Below, one piece after another: positions 28,001 to 36,971 of a stretch of DNA of 64,000 bases; positions within the stretch are counted from its first letter, which is position 1; each line of letters opens with the position of its first letter. The stretch lies in contig SCRN01000013.1 in the NCBI GenBank assembly GCA_004322045.1, positions 152,479-216,478 of the forward strand, in the 5' to 3' direction. This stretch comes from Paraburkholderia sp. GTDB lineage: Bacteria; Pseudomonadota; Gammaproteobacteria; Burkholderiales; Burkholderiaceae. Both the position numbers and the translations under genes were made by a program. The notes under the pieces were generated by a model that saw only the letters and a list, made by a program, of their open reading frames with translations, was not told where the DNA came from and searched no databases.

Positions 28001-29103
28001 ATCCATCCGATCTGATCGAAGCCGAATTGAGTTTTGCCGTCGATCTGGCGCCGCTTCTGAGTCCGTTGCCGGAGGGAGACGGTGTAGGCGTATCGCTGCG
28101 GTCGGATCCGGTCTGGCAGCAGATTCGCGACGCGCAACGCGAGGACGATCCGTCGCTGCCGATGGGGGAGTGGGAGCGCCCGCTCGTCAAGGCCGATTGG
28201 AATCTAGTCGCATCGCTCTGCGTCGAGGCGCTTCGTTCGCGCAGCAAGGACTTCCATCTTGCGGTTTGGTTGTGCGAGGCGTGGACGCGGCTGTACCGTC
28301 TCGAGGGCCTCGTGGCGGGCATGCAGTTGCTGAACGATTTCGTCGATCGGTTCTGGGAGCATGCATACCCGCAAATCGACGGCGAAGACACGGACGCGCG
28401 CGCGGCTCCGCTTCATTGGATCGGCCGCCAGCTCGAAATCGTGCTGAAACTTCATGTGCCGTTGATCGGCCTGCCGGTCGAGCCGGGCTTCGTCAATCTC
28501 GACGATTGGCGCCGCGTCGTTGCGGCATCGATGCAGGAAGAGGACGGGCCGGCCACGCGCTTGCCGCGGGAGATGCTCGATCGCGAGGCGGCGCAAGGAT
28601 CGAATCTCGCTTTGCTCCGACAGCTCGAGCGCACTGCTGGCACCGTGCTGGCCGCGATCGACGCGCTATCGCGCCGGCTCGACCATCATTTGGGCGACGA
28701 AGCGCCGAGCTTTACGCGGGTTGCGGCCACATTGAGCGAGCTGCAGCGTGCGGCGCGCGCGCTGCGCGGCAATCACGTTCTGGACGAACTGCCGGCGGCT
28801 GCGCGGTCGGAGCCCGATGAAGTTATCGCGATCGAACATGACGATACGCCACTGGAGGTTGATATGCAGCCACGAGTGCTACCCCTTACCCGCGAGCATA
28901 TCGTCGATCGATCGCATGCTTATCGGTTGCTCGAAGAGATTGCACGCTATCTTGCCGAGCATGAGCCTCATAGCCCCACGCCATATTTGTTGGCGCGCGC
29001 CGTTAGCTGGGGCCGCATGCCGCTGCCGGACCTGATGCGTGACATCGTCAGTCAGGAAGGCGATCTCGGCCGGTATATGGCGATGCTGGACGTAGAACTA
29101 TAA
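27997..29103 (+). CDS. tssA: TssA, T6SS baseplate/cap protein
   Basis: This 368-aa TssA carries the N-terminal ImpA_N domain: SLRSDPVWQQIRDAQREDD, then WERPLVKADWNLVASLC and DFHLAVWLCEAWTRL. TssA primes tail assembly and stabilises the distal sheath end. The C-terminal region has HSPTPYLLARAVSWGRMPLPDL, seen in short TssA forms. The start at 27997 overlaps the tssM stop; a frame opening at 27952 has no homology before this Met. Confidence 0.93.
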   Translation: MNPSDLIEAELSFAVDLAPLLSPLPEGDGVGVSLRSDPVWQQIRDAQREDDPSLPMGEWERPLVKADWNLVASLCVEALRSRSKDFHLAVWLCEAWTRLYRLEGLVAGMQLLNDFVDRFWEHAYPQIDGEDTDARAAPLHWIGRQLEIVLKLHVPLIGLPVEPGFVNLDDWRRVVAASMQEEDGPATRLPREMLDREAAQGSNLALLRQLERTAGTVLAAIDALSRRLDHHLGDEAPSFTRVAATLSELQRAARALRGNHVLDELPAAARSEPDEVIAIEHDDTPLEVDMQPRVLPLTREHIVDRSHAYRLLEEIARYLAEHEPHSPTPYLLARAVSWGRMPLPDLMRDIVSQEGDLGRYMAMLDVEL

Positions 29104-29130
29104 GCGCCGACGCGCGCGAGGGGGCGAACG

Positions 29131-30504
29131 ATGGCAAAGGTGCTGGCGTGGTGTGCGCAGACGATGGGATTCGATTTCCACCCGGCCAAGCATATGCCGG
29201 TGGGACTCGCGTCGATCCACCAGATGCGCGAGCGCGTGACGCGCATCTATGCGTTTATCGACGCGGGCGGCAGAAAATCGGGTGAACGGACGAACCTGAT
29301 TTCGTATCCGATTTCGCTGCGTCCTTTCGACGCGAGCATGTTTCACTCGCAGGACGATTACGATGAGATGCCTGCGCATACGGAGCGGGGGCACCTGATC
29401 GCCGACGTGTACGGCGGCGACGACGACGAGCGCAATCTCGTGCCGATGCCGCGGCTGTTCAACCAGCAGACGTGGAAGATGCAGGTGGAAGCGGCGCTGA
29501 GCACGCTGGCCGCCTCGCGCACCGACGAGTTGCTGGGAATGAAGATCGATTGCCACTACGATGGGCTCGATCCACGGATTCCCTCGCGATATTCCGTGGA
29601 TTTCTACACGTTCGGCAAGAAGAACGACCTGCGCATCCGCGCCGGTTGGGAAAACGTGCTTTCGAGTGCTAACGCGATCTTCGGTGATATCCCGCGCGGC
29701 TACCAAAGCTCGATCGGCTTGCTGTTCAATCCGTTCAACTTCAAGCATATGCGCACGCTCACGCTTACGCCCTCGCTGCCGGGGCCGATCGTGCCGGAGG
29801 ACGTTTCCGTGGTGGGGACGATGAGCCTCGCTACGCTGCGCGAGCTCGTGACGGAGTTGCGCGAGCCGTTGCTCAGGGCGCATGCGGTGGTGACGGCTAT
29901 CGGGTGGCGCTTGGAGAATACGCGCGATGCGACCTTCTTCAGTTTCAAGCTGCCGCCGCCGCACCGCCGGCCATACGCCGCGCTGGACTATATGCTCGAG
30001 AACGACGTCCTGCAGCGCATTCACCCGAAGTTGGAACGGATGACGCTCAGTCAATGTTTCCGTGCGAACGGCTTCGACGATTGGCAGCGCGAACTGATTT
30101 TCGCGGCAAATATGATCTTCCACGGCTACGATGCGTTGCTCGTTTCCGATAATGAGGATGACGAGGTCTATCGAGAAGTCGAGGTGACGATGGATCTGAG
30201 TGCCGCGCCCGCTGCGCGCTCGACGATGGGGCGTTACGAGTATGCGGTGCGCGAATGGGCGCAGGCGGTGAATTTGCCGTCGCACTACAGGGTGCCGCGC
30301 GGTGCGTTGTTTCTCGATTCGACTGCGTTTGCACCGCAGGTGGATCACATCATTGCGAAGGCTGGATCGGGCAATGGGATCGATGCGTTTAGTAATGCGC
30401 AGGTGGTGAGTGGCCGGTGGAATCGGGCGAAATCCGATGATGTCATCGAACCGGGGACGGTGGCGCATGTGCGGGAGTGGCGCAGTGCGCGTCGGCGGCT
30501 TTGA
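29131..30504 (+). CDS. Unrecognised 457-aa protein at the end of the T6SS operon
   Basis: The ATG at 29131 has a good upstream GAGGGGG. There is no signal peptide and no membrane helix; the protein is mixed alpha/beta with several aromatic-rich blocks (for example HYDGLDPRIPSRYSVDFYTF and FNPFNFKHMRTLTLTP). The N-terminal start, MAKVLAWCAQTMGFDFHP, and the C-terminal FLDSTAFAPQVDHII do not recall any family I can name, and no catalytic signature stands out. It is co-directional with and 27 bases after tssA, so it is probably co-transcribed with the T6SS. It could be an effector or an assembly factor; neither is shown. Confidence 0.8.
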   Translation: MAKVLAWCAQTMGFDFHPAKHMPVGLASIHQMRERVTRIYAFIDAGGRKSGERTNLISYPISLRPFDASMFHSQDDYDEMPAHTERGHLIADVYGGDDDERNLVPMPRLFNQQTWKMQVEAALSTLAASRTDELLGMKIDCHYDGLDPRIPSRYSVDFYTFGKKNDLRIRAGWENVLSSANAIFGDIPRGYQSSIGLLFNPFNFKHMRTLTLTPSLPGPIVPEDVSVVGTMSLATLRELVTELREPLLRAHAVVTAIGWRLENTRDATFFSFKLPPPHRRPYAALDYMLENDVLQRIHPKLERMTLSQCFRANGFDDWQRELIFAANMIFHGYDALLVSDNEDDEVYREVEVTMDLSAAPAARSTMGRYEYAVREWAQAVNLPSHYRVPRGALFLDSTAFAPQVDHIIAKAGSGNGIDAFSNAQVVSGRWNRAKSDDVIEPGTVAHVREWRSARRRL

Positions 30505-30523
30505 GATCCGAAACGAGCGGATC
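30505..30523. terminator. Short inverted repeat between convergent genes, possible terminator
   Basis: GATCCG and CGGATC are separated by 7 bases, directly after the stop of the last T6SS gene and before the end of the convergent histidine kinase. There is no T-run, so factor-independent termination is doubtful. Confidence 0.25.
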
Positions 30524-30534
30524 CACGCCTGGCT

Positions 30535-31899
30535 CTAGCGGCGAGCGCTCCCTTCAAGCCCGCTCTCGCATTCGCTGTCCTTCAAATTTTCGACTAGCGC
30601 CTCAAAGCCATCCGGCATACCCGAAGCCGGTGAGCGCAAGATTAGACGTGCGCCGCCCGCCTGAGCGATTGCGTTCGCGATGGCCAGCCCGAGGCCACTC
30701 CCTTTGGCTGTCGTCACGCCGCGCTCAAATGGCTCGATCAGGCGGGAAAGTTTGTCTGCGGCCACGATAGGGCCGCGGTTTATGACGCTCAGCCGGCCTT
30801 CGTCCGAGAGCGCGACATCGATTGCCTCCGTCTTGGCGCCGTGCTTGACCGCATTCTCAATGAGATTGCGCGCGAGTATGGCGAATGCGTCCGGGTCGAT
30901 TCGCGAGCGCACGGCACGTTCCGGCAATTGCAGACGAAGCACGTTCGATCGCTCGGTACGCCCGATGTCCTCGACGACCATGTGAAGAACCGGCCGCAAG
31001 TCCTGCGCGGTATCTGCAAGGACACGACCGCCCTCTGCCCGGGCTAGTTGCATGAGCTTTTCACTCAGGCGTGCCAGTGTGTGCAACGCCGCCTCGACGT
31101 TCCGCGCGCGCGTCTCGACCGGCGTACCTTTTGTTTCCGATATCAAGCGCTGCGTTTGCGCAAGGGCTGCGGCAATGGGCGTGCGAAGTTCGTGCGCGCT
31201 ATTGGCGGTGAAACTGCGTTCAGCCGTCAGCGCGCGGTGCAGCCGCTGCATCAGATCATTCACCGAATCGGCAATGGGTTCGATTTCGGCCACCATCCCC
31301 GCCTTGCCCAGCGGGCTAAGGTCGTCGCGGCCTCTTGCGGCTATGCCGTCGCAGAACAGGCGGATCGGGCGCAGTCCGGAACGAACGACGAGCCACGCGC
31401 CGAGAAGACCCAGCGGAACGATGAGTAGTAGCGGCTGCAAGGCGGCAAGCGCCGCGTCGACCCCGGCGCGATGACGAGCCTCTAAGGGCTCGGCTATGGT
31501 GAGCGACACCGTTCCCTGAAGTACCGTCTCCGTGTAAAGCCGATGCGTACGGGTGGAGGTGAATCCGGGTTTGAGCGCCGGCGGAAAGATGGCCGGATTC
31601 GCGTCATGGGACTGGAGCAGGATCTCGCCTGTCTGGCCGCGGACGATATACGTCAGTAATTCCCCGTGCGCTCGCACGCCCGCGATGCGCTCGGCAGCGC
31701 TCTGCTGATCGCGATCGAGCACATCCATTACTGCGAGCGGCACGATGCGCTGTGCCGTCTCCTGCAGCGCACTGTCCGACATCCGATCGATCTCTGCACG
31801 CAACACTCGAAACGCCGCGGTCGCCGCAACGAGCGAGAGCACCGCGAGGCCAATGGCGATCATCGCGGCCAGTCGTGCCTGAAGGCTGCGCAAGATCAC
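30535..31899 (-). CDS. Two-component sensor histidine kinase (EnvZ/QseC type)
   Basis: This 454-aa membrane sensor has a helix at about residues 9-30, a periplasmic loop of ~120 aa, a second helix at ~155-173 and a HAMP-like linker, then the HisKA domain with phospho-acceptor His236 in NSAHELRTP and the HATPase domain with NLIENAVKHG (N box) and GSGLGLAI (G box). It overlaps the response regulator gene by 4 bases and is transcribed with it, divergently from the PepSY/flavoprotein genes, which it probably regulates. The signal is unknown. Confidence 0.95.
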   Translation of the reverse strand: MILRSLQARLAAMIAIGLAVLSLVAATAAFRVLRAEIDRMSDSALQETAQRIVPLAVMDVLDRDQQSAAERIAGVRAHGELLTYIVRGQTGEILLQSHDANPAIFPPALKPGFTSTRTHRLYTETVLQGTVSLTIAEPLEARHRAGVDAALAALQPLLLIVPLGLLGAWLVVRSGLRPIRLFCDGIAARGRDDLSPLGKAGMVAEIEPIADSVNDLMQRLHRALTAERSFTANSAHELRTPIAAALAQTQRLISETKGTPVETRARNVEAALHTLARLSEKLMQLARAEGGRVLADTAQDLRPVLHMVVEDIGRTERSNVLRLQLPERAVRSRIDPDAFAILARNLIENAVKHGAKTEAIDVALSDEGRLSVINRGPIVAADKLSRLIEPFERGVTTAKGSGLGLAIANAIAQAGGARLILRSPASGMPDGFEALVENLKDSECESGLEGSARR

Positions 31900-32558
31900 G
31901 ACAATGGCCTGAGCTTGTATCCGAGCCCGCGCACCGTCTCGATGAGGTCGGCTCCGAGCTTCTTGCGCAGGCGGCTCATATGCACCTCGATCGTGTTGCT
32001 ACCGATCTCGTCGTTGAACGAATAAAGACGCTCCTCGAGGTGTGCTTTGGACAGAATCGCATTGGGACGCTGAATCAATGCCTCGAGCAACGCCCATTCG
32101 CTGGCAGTGAGAGAAACGGGACTGCCTGCGCGGGTGATGCTGTGTGCGGCCAAATCGAGCGCGATATCGCCAAACGTCACCAGCGGATTGGGATTGCCCG
32201 CGTATCGCCGCGCCACGGCATTCACACGTGCCGACAGCTCTGAAAGGTCGAATGGTTTGACGAGGTAATCGTCCGCGCCCGCATTCAATCCGGCGATCCG
32301 GTCCGCGATTTGGTCAAGCGCAGTGAGGATGATGACGGGAACGGACGAGCCGCTCACGCGCAATTCGCGCAGAAAGTCTATCCCTTTGCCGTCCGGCAGC
32401 AGTAGGTCCAGCAAGATCAGATCGTAGTTCGCGGCTTTGACATAGCGCCGGGCGTCGCGCAGCGTCGTCACATGGTCGGTGGAGTGTCCGTCCCGCGTGA
32501 TTTGCTCATTGACCGCCTCTCCGAGCAAATTGTCGTCCTCGACAAGCAGCACTCTCAT
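31896..32558 (-). CDS. OmpR/PhoB family response regulator
   Basis: This 220-aa protein has the receiver domain with acidic residues EDD at 7-9, phospho-acceptor Asp51 in LLLDLLLPDG, the Thr/Ser and the switch Lys in YLVKPFDLSEL, followed by a winged-helix effector domain ending VRGLGYKLRPLS, which is typical of the OmpR class. It is the partner of the adjacent kinase. The 137-base gap to the divergent PepSY gene holds candidate binding repeats. Confidence 0.96.
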   Translation of the reverse strand: MRVLLVEDDNLLGEAVNEQITRDGHSTDHVTTLRDARRYVKAANYDLILLDLLLPDGKGIDFLRELRVSGSSVPVIILTALDQIADRIAGLNAGADDYLVKPFDLSELSARVNAVARRYAGNPNPLVTFGDIALDLAAHSITRAGSPVSLTASEWALLEALIQRPNAILSKAHLEERLYSFNDEIGSNTIEVHMSRLRKKLGADLIETVRGLGYKLRPLS

Positions 32559-32577
32559 GCTTTCGTCCTGGTGAAGT

Positions 32578-32612
32578 TAACGCCAAGTCTGCGTCGCCAA
32601 GCTTACGCCAGG
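32578..32612. promoter_or_regulatory. Candidate response-regulator binding repeats
   Basis: CGCCAAG occurs at 32581 and 32595 and CGCCAGG at 32606. The second and third are 11 bases apart, as expected for the direct-repeat sites of OmpR-class regulators. Within the array, TAACGCCA (32578) and TTACGCCA (32603) also echo each other. It lies between the response regulator and the divergent PepSY gene. Confidence 0.4.
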
Positions 32613-32695
32613 ATGAAGAAAAATCCTCGCGATCGCAAGGCTCGCTTCAGCTTCCGGCTGCATTGTAGCGACTGTCAGATAAACCGGAGATCAGC

Positions 32696-33154
32696 ATGAT
32701 GCGCCGCTCACTTCTCAACGGCCTTGCAGTCGTATCGCTTCTTGCAGTCGGCGCAGGCGGCGCCGGCGTGGTCCTCGCGGACGATGCCTGCAATGTGCCG
32801 CTCTCCGATTGGAAGCCCGTCAAGGATCTCGATGCATTTGCCAAGGCGCAGGGCTGGAACGTGACCAGGATCAAGACTCATGATGGTTGCTACGAAGTCC
32901 GCGGAACGGATCGTCAGGGACGACGCTTTAAAGCAAAGGTGAATCCCGCCACGCTCGCCGTCGTTCGAATGAAGACCGATGGCGACGAGCGATCCGATGA
33001 GGGGCATGGCGAGCACAAAGGGCGTGACGCAGGCGACGCAAGTGCCGCAAAGCCGGTCGCACCCAACAGCGCGCCTGGCAATCCGGCAAGCGCCGCTGCG
33101 CCAGCCGAAGGAATCCTGACACCTGGGACACGGCCACGCGTTCAGATCCAGTAA
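32696..33154 (+). CDS. Exported PepSY-domain protein
   Basis: This 152-aa protein has an N-terminal signal sequence (hydrophobic residues ~6-24, Ala-rich cleavage zone before DDACNV) and one PepSY_2-like domain: WKPVKDLDAFAKAQGW, then the TRIKTHDGCYEVRGTDRQG strand pattern and KVNPATLAVV. The C terminus is a hydrophilic Ala/Pro tail. Small PepSY proteins of this kind often accompany two-component systems and heme or flavin redox proteins. It is first in a plus-strand set with a DUF2271 protein, a flavoreductase and ApbE. Confidence 0.85.
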   Translation: MMRRSLLNGLAVVSLLAVGAGGAGVVLADDACNVPLSDWKPVKDLDAFAKAQGWNVTRIKTHDGCYEVRGTDRQGRRFKAKVNPATLAVVRMKTDGDERSDEGHGEHKGRDAGDASAAKPVAPNSAPGNPASAAAPAEGILTPGTRPRVQIQ

Positions 33155-33241
33155 GGGCTTGATGCACTTGCGCAAGAGGTTCCCGCATTGGAATCCGGAT
33201 TGTCACTCTTGTCACTATTTTCACTATCGAAAGGTCAAATC

Positions 33242-33715
33242 ATGAGCATCAAGTTTGCACTCCCTGTTGCGGTTATCGCCGGCGCACTCGCGATTCCGTC
33301 GATGGCTTCGGCGCGCCCGGTCACGGTGGAGACTCAACTGAGCAGCTACGGCGGCGACGGCGCGTACGTCGTCATGTATGTCACCGATCGGGGCGGACGC
33401 TATCAAGGAACATTGTGGATGGCCGGGGACAAGGCCAAATACTACAAACACCTTCGAGACTGGTATCGGATGTCGGGTGGGAGCGCCACGCTCGACGGCG
33501 TGACGGGAGCCAGCGTTGGCGCCGGTAAGACGCTGCGGGCGACGCTGGACATCGCCGACGCGCTGATCGATGCAGGCTATGAGATCCACGTCGACACCGC
33601 GGTGGAAAAGATGAACGAGAACCCGTCCGAGGTCGTCATTCCCCTGACGACGTCCGGCGCTGGGAAGCCGGTCAAAGGCCGTGGCTACGTGAAATCGTTC
33701 CGTTATACCCTCTGA
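33242..33715 (+). CDS. Exported DUF2271 protein, likely flavinylation substrate
   Basis: This 157-aa protein has a clear signal peptide (residues 1-24, cleaved near ASA) followed by a DUF2271 domain: GAYVVMYVTDRGGRYQGTLW and YYKHLRDWYRMS. Residues 85-91 read DGVTGAS, resembling the D-x-x-[ST]-G-A-[ST] motif to which ApbE enzymes attach FMN through the Thr/Ser. The ATG at 33242 is chosen because the upstream codons encode no signal. It is 8 bases before the flavoreductase gene and one gene from apbE, so covalent FMN attachment is a reasonable inference. Confidence 0.85.
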   Translation: MSIKFALPVAVIAGALAIPSMASARPVTVETQLSSYGGDGAYVVMYVTDRGGRYQGTLWMAGDKAKYYKHLRDWYRMSGGSATLDGVTGASVGAGKTLRATLDIADALIDAGYEIHVDTAVEKMNENPSEVVIPLTTSGAGKPVKGRGYVKSFRYTL

Positions 33716-33723
33716 GAATCGAA

Positions 33724-35940
33724 ATGCTTCGCAAGCTTCATTCAGTGCCCGGATTGATCGCGGCGATCATGCTCACGATCATGGCGCTCTCGGGCACGGT
33801 GCTGTCGATCAACCCCGCAGTCGAGCGTGCGCGGGCACCCGCACTTGCAGGGGGGGCGCTGGATGTCGCAACGCTCGCCGCACGGGTGAACGCCCAATAC
33901 CCTTCGCTCGACAAGATCGTGCGCAGGCCGTCGGGCGAAATCGTTGCCTATTACGGCTCCGGCGGCGAGTCGCGTGCTTCCCGAATCGATCCGTCGACCG
34001 GGGCGGGCATCGGGCCGTATGCACCTTCGCCCACGATGCGGTGGGTCACGAACCTGCATAGAAAGTTGCTGCTTGGCGATGCGGGCCGCATTGCGGCGGG
34101 TGTTGCCGCAAGCTTTATGTTGCTGCTGGGCATATCGGGCCTCGCGCTGCTTGCACGGCGCATGGGAGGATGGCGGCATCTTGCCGGCCGGATCCGGGGT
34201 AGCGGGCTTCAACGCGTGCATAACGAAATCGCGCGCATCGCCCTCATTGGGCTGACGCTTTCAGCGGCCACTGGGCTGATGATGTCCTTGACGACCTTCG
34301 GGATCCTTCCCGAACGGCAGACGGCGGAGCTCGCTTATCCGGATTATGTGAGCGTACAAGCGCCGCTTCCTGTCGCTCGGCTTGCCGCACTCAAAGCCGT
34401 GGACGTGACGGCCTTGCGTGAACTCGCTTTCCCTGCACCGCAAAACCCTCACGATGTCTATGCATTGACCACTTCGAAGGGTACCGGATATATCGATCCG
34501 TCCTCCGGAGCGTGGCTCGCCTGGCAGAACGCCGACGCATGGCAGCGTGTCCATGAAACCGTACTGATGTTGCACACGGGTGAAGGGATTTGGTGGCTAG
34601 GGCTGTTACTCGGTGTGGAGAGCGCTTCGATTCCAGTGCTCGCCGTTAGCGGGATCTGGCTGTGGGCGCTCCGCCGTCGCGCGATGCCTAAGCTCCCCAA
34701 TAACGTGGGTGCGCGGCGAGCGGATACGGTCATCCTCGTGGGCAGCGAATCGAACGCTACCTGGGGGTTCGCGACGGCCATTCATCAAGCGCTCACCAAA
34801 GCGAATTTTCAGGTGCATACCGCTTCGATGAACGATCTTTCGCCTCATTACGGCGCAGCGCAGCGGCTCATCGTTCTAACGTCGACCTATGGGGACGGGG
34901 ATGCGCCATCGAACGCAACGCAATTCCTCCCTAAGCTGGCTCGAATGAACGCCCCCGCCCAAATGCAATTTGCGGTTCTTGGCTTCGGTGATCGCCAGTT
35001 TCCGAGCTTCTGTGGCTTTGCCCGCACGGTTCATGACGCCTTGTGCGCAAAGGGGATGAGTCCGCTGACGGACCTCGGGATGGTGGATCGCCAATCGGAA
35101 AGTGAGTTCAGGCAATGGGCGGGCAGATTGGGCGCCGCGCTGGATGTCGAGATCGAGCCTCAATATCAGCCAACGTTGCCGCGCACGATTGCGCTTGAAT
35201 TGATCGAGCGCAAGGACTATGGGGCGGGGGCCGAGACGTTCACCTCGGTATTGCGCTTTGCTCGTCCACGGAAGGCAGATTCAGCATGGCAACGACTGAT
35301 GGGAGCCCGACTGCCCGCGTTCGAGGCAGGGGATCTGATCGGCATCGTGCCGCCGGGGGACACTGTGCCGCGATTCTATTCGTTGGCAAGCGCCTCGCGA
35401 GATGGCTTTGTCGAGATTTGTGTGCGCAGGCATCCGCACGGGTTGTGTTCCGGGTACCTGACAAGCCTGCAACCAGGCGACTCGATCGACGCATTCATCC
35501 GTACGAATCCTGGTTTCAAGCCTGCTGCTCATGCCGGTCCGCTCATTTTGGTCGGTGCCGGTACCGGCATCGGCCCGTTCGTGGGGTTCATCCGGCAGAA
35601 CGCGACGAAGCGCCCGATGCACTTGTATTTCGGCGCTCGACGGTCGGGCGATTCGTTCCTTTATGACGAGGAATTGCATCGCTTCGTGGCCACGCGCCAG
35701 TTGACCACGCTTACGACCGCGCTGACGAGCCCGGTGGAGAAAACCTACGTGCAGGATCGACTGCTTCGGGATGCCGTGGTGCTGCGTGCGCTCGTAGCCC
35801 GAGGGGCGCGCGTCATGGTGTGTGGAAGCCGGGACATGGCAAGAGGGGTCGCGGCCGTGTGGGAGCGGATTCTTGCCGGCTCCGGGATTACGGTAGGTGA
35901 CCTGAAATTGAGGGGTAGCTATGTCGAAGATGTTTATTGA
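33724..35940 (+). CDS. PepSY-TM / flavodoxin / FNR-type membrane flavoreductase
   Basis: This 738-aa fusion has three parts. Residues ~1-325 are a PepSY-associated membrane region with four main helices (near 12-32, 122-142, 172-194, 290-315). Residues ~335-480 are a flavodoxin domain (ILVGSESNATWGFA for the FMN phosphate loop, STYGDGDAPSNA). Residues ~490-738 are a ferredoxin-NADP reductase-like part with FAD motif PRFYSLASA, NADP motif VGAGTGIGPFVGF, and a C-terminal SYVEDVY. It would carry electrons from NADPH through FAD and FMN across the inner membrane, probably to the exported flavoprotein. It overlaps apbE by 20 bases. Confidence 0.92.
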   Translation: MLRKLHSVPGLIAAIMLTIMALSGTVLSINPAVERARAPALAGGALDVATLAARVNAQYPSLDKIVRRPSGEIVAYYGSGGESRASRIDPSTGAGIGPYAPSPTMRWVTNLHRKLLLGDAGRIAAGVAASFMLLLGISGLALLARRMGGWRHLAGRIRGSGLQRVHNEIARIALIGLTLSAATGLMMSLTTFGILPERQTAELAYPDYVSVQAPLPVARLAALKAVDVTALRELAFPAPQNPHDVYALTTSKGTGYIDPSSGAWLAWQNADAWQRVHETVLMLHTGEGIWWLGLLLGVESASIPVLAVSGIWLWALRRRAMPKLPNNVGARRADTVILVGSESNATWGFATAIHQALTKANFQVHTASMNDLSPHYGAAQRLIVLTSTYGDGDAPSNATQFLPKLARMNAPAQMQFAVLGFGDRQFPSFCGFARTVHDALCAKGMSPLTDLGMVDRQSESEFRQWAGRLGAALDVEIEPQYQPTLPRTIALELIERKDYGAGAETFTSVLRFARPRKADSAWQRLMGARLPAFEAGDLIGIVPPGDTVPRFYSLASASRDGFVEICVRRHPHGLCSGYLTSLQPGDSIDAFIRTNPGFKPAAHAGPLILVGAGTGIGPFVGFIRQNATKRPMHLYFGARRSGDSFLYDEELHRFVATRQLTTLTTALTSPVEKTYVQDRLLRDAVVLRALVARGARVMVCGSRDMARGVAAVWERILAGSGITVGDLKLRGSYVEDVY

Positions 35941-36892
35941 GGAAAAGGGTTCAGGTGGCCTTCGCCGCCATACGTTTAACGGGGCAACGATGGGGACTCG
36001 CTACAGTGCCCAATGTTACGCAGAGTCAAACCTCGATCCTTCATCGCTCGCCGCCGAGCTCGAAAGGGCGGTACAGGCTGTTGATCAAACGATGTCGAAC
36101 TGGAAGGAGAACTCAGACCTGACTCGCTTGAACGAGGCGCCGGTCGGCGTGTGGTTGCCGATACCCAGCAGTCTCGCCATCGTGCTTGCGCGTGCAGTCG
36201 AGATCGGCGGTGAGACCGAAAATGCATTTAACGTCGGCGTGGGCGACCTGGTTGATCGGTGGGGGTTCGGTCCGCAAAGCGCCGATCCGACCAACGTGTC
36301 GGACCTGTCGTCACAAAGGCCGCGCATGCCGATCGGCGAGATACTCGAGGTCGACGTCGCGCAAAGTCGCGCTCGTAAGCGGGCGCCGCTGGCGCTCGAC
36401 TTGTGCGGGATTGCCAAGGGCTTTGGCGTTGACGAGCTAGGCCGCGTGATGAATCGCAACGGCATTCGTTCGTGGCTCGTTGGAATTGACGGTGAGATGC
36501 GCGCGCGGGGAACGAAGCCGGAGGGGGCTTCCTGGGCACTCGCGATCGAGCGGCCGGAGTACGACCGCAGGGAGCCGTTCGCGGTAATTGAAATTTCCGA
36601 CGTAGCGATTGCGACCTCGGGCGACTACCGGCACTGGAGTGAAACGGGGGGCGTGCGCATCTCACACACGATGGACCCGCGCACAGGCGCACCTCTGAAA
36701 AACGGGATTGCTTCAGTGACGGTGCTGGCACCTACGTGCATGGATGCCGACGCGTATGCGACTGCGCTTATGGTGTTAGGTGACGAACGCGGGGTACAGT
36801 TCGCTCGCCGCAAAGGATTGGACGCACTTTTTTTGGTGCGTGAGGGTAAGGGTTTCAGAGCAACGGGGACAGGTTGCTTTGCGGAAACATGA
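35921..36892 (+). CDS. apbE: FAD:protein FMN transferase (ApbE)
   Basis: This 323-aa ApbE family enzyme moves FMN from FAD onto a Thr/Ser of exported proteins. Signs are FNGATMGTRYSA at the N terminus, the DLCGIAKGFGVDELG motif (family D-x-G-x-[IV]-A-K-G), GIDGEMRARG and HTMDPRTGAPL, followed by the metal-site region MDADAYATALMVLG. No clear signal peptide is visible, so it may act in the cytoplasm or use a cryptic export signal. The gene overlaps the flavoreductase and closes this operon. Confidence 0.95.
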   Translation: MSKMFIEEKGSGGLRRHTFNGATMGTRYSAQCYAESNLDPSSLAAELERAVQAVDQTMSNWKENSDLTRLNEAPVGVWLPIPSSLAIVLARAVEIGGETENAFNVGVGDLVDRWGFGPQSADPTNVSDLSSQRPRMPIGEILEVDVAQSRARKRAPLALDLCGIAKGFGVDELGRVMNRNGIRSWLVGIDGEMRARGTKPEGASWALAIERPEYDRREPFAVIEISDVAIATSGDYRHWSETGGVRISHTMDPRTGAPLKNGIASVTVLAPTCMDADAYATALMVLGDERGVQFARRKGLDALFLVREGKGFRATGTGCFAET

Positions 36893-36971
36893 CTGGTCGC
36901 TTTATGCGCATGGGCGAGGCAACGAGCAAGCGCCTCGCGCCATGTGCCGACGGGATTTTATTCGGATGCCT

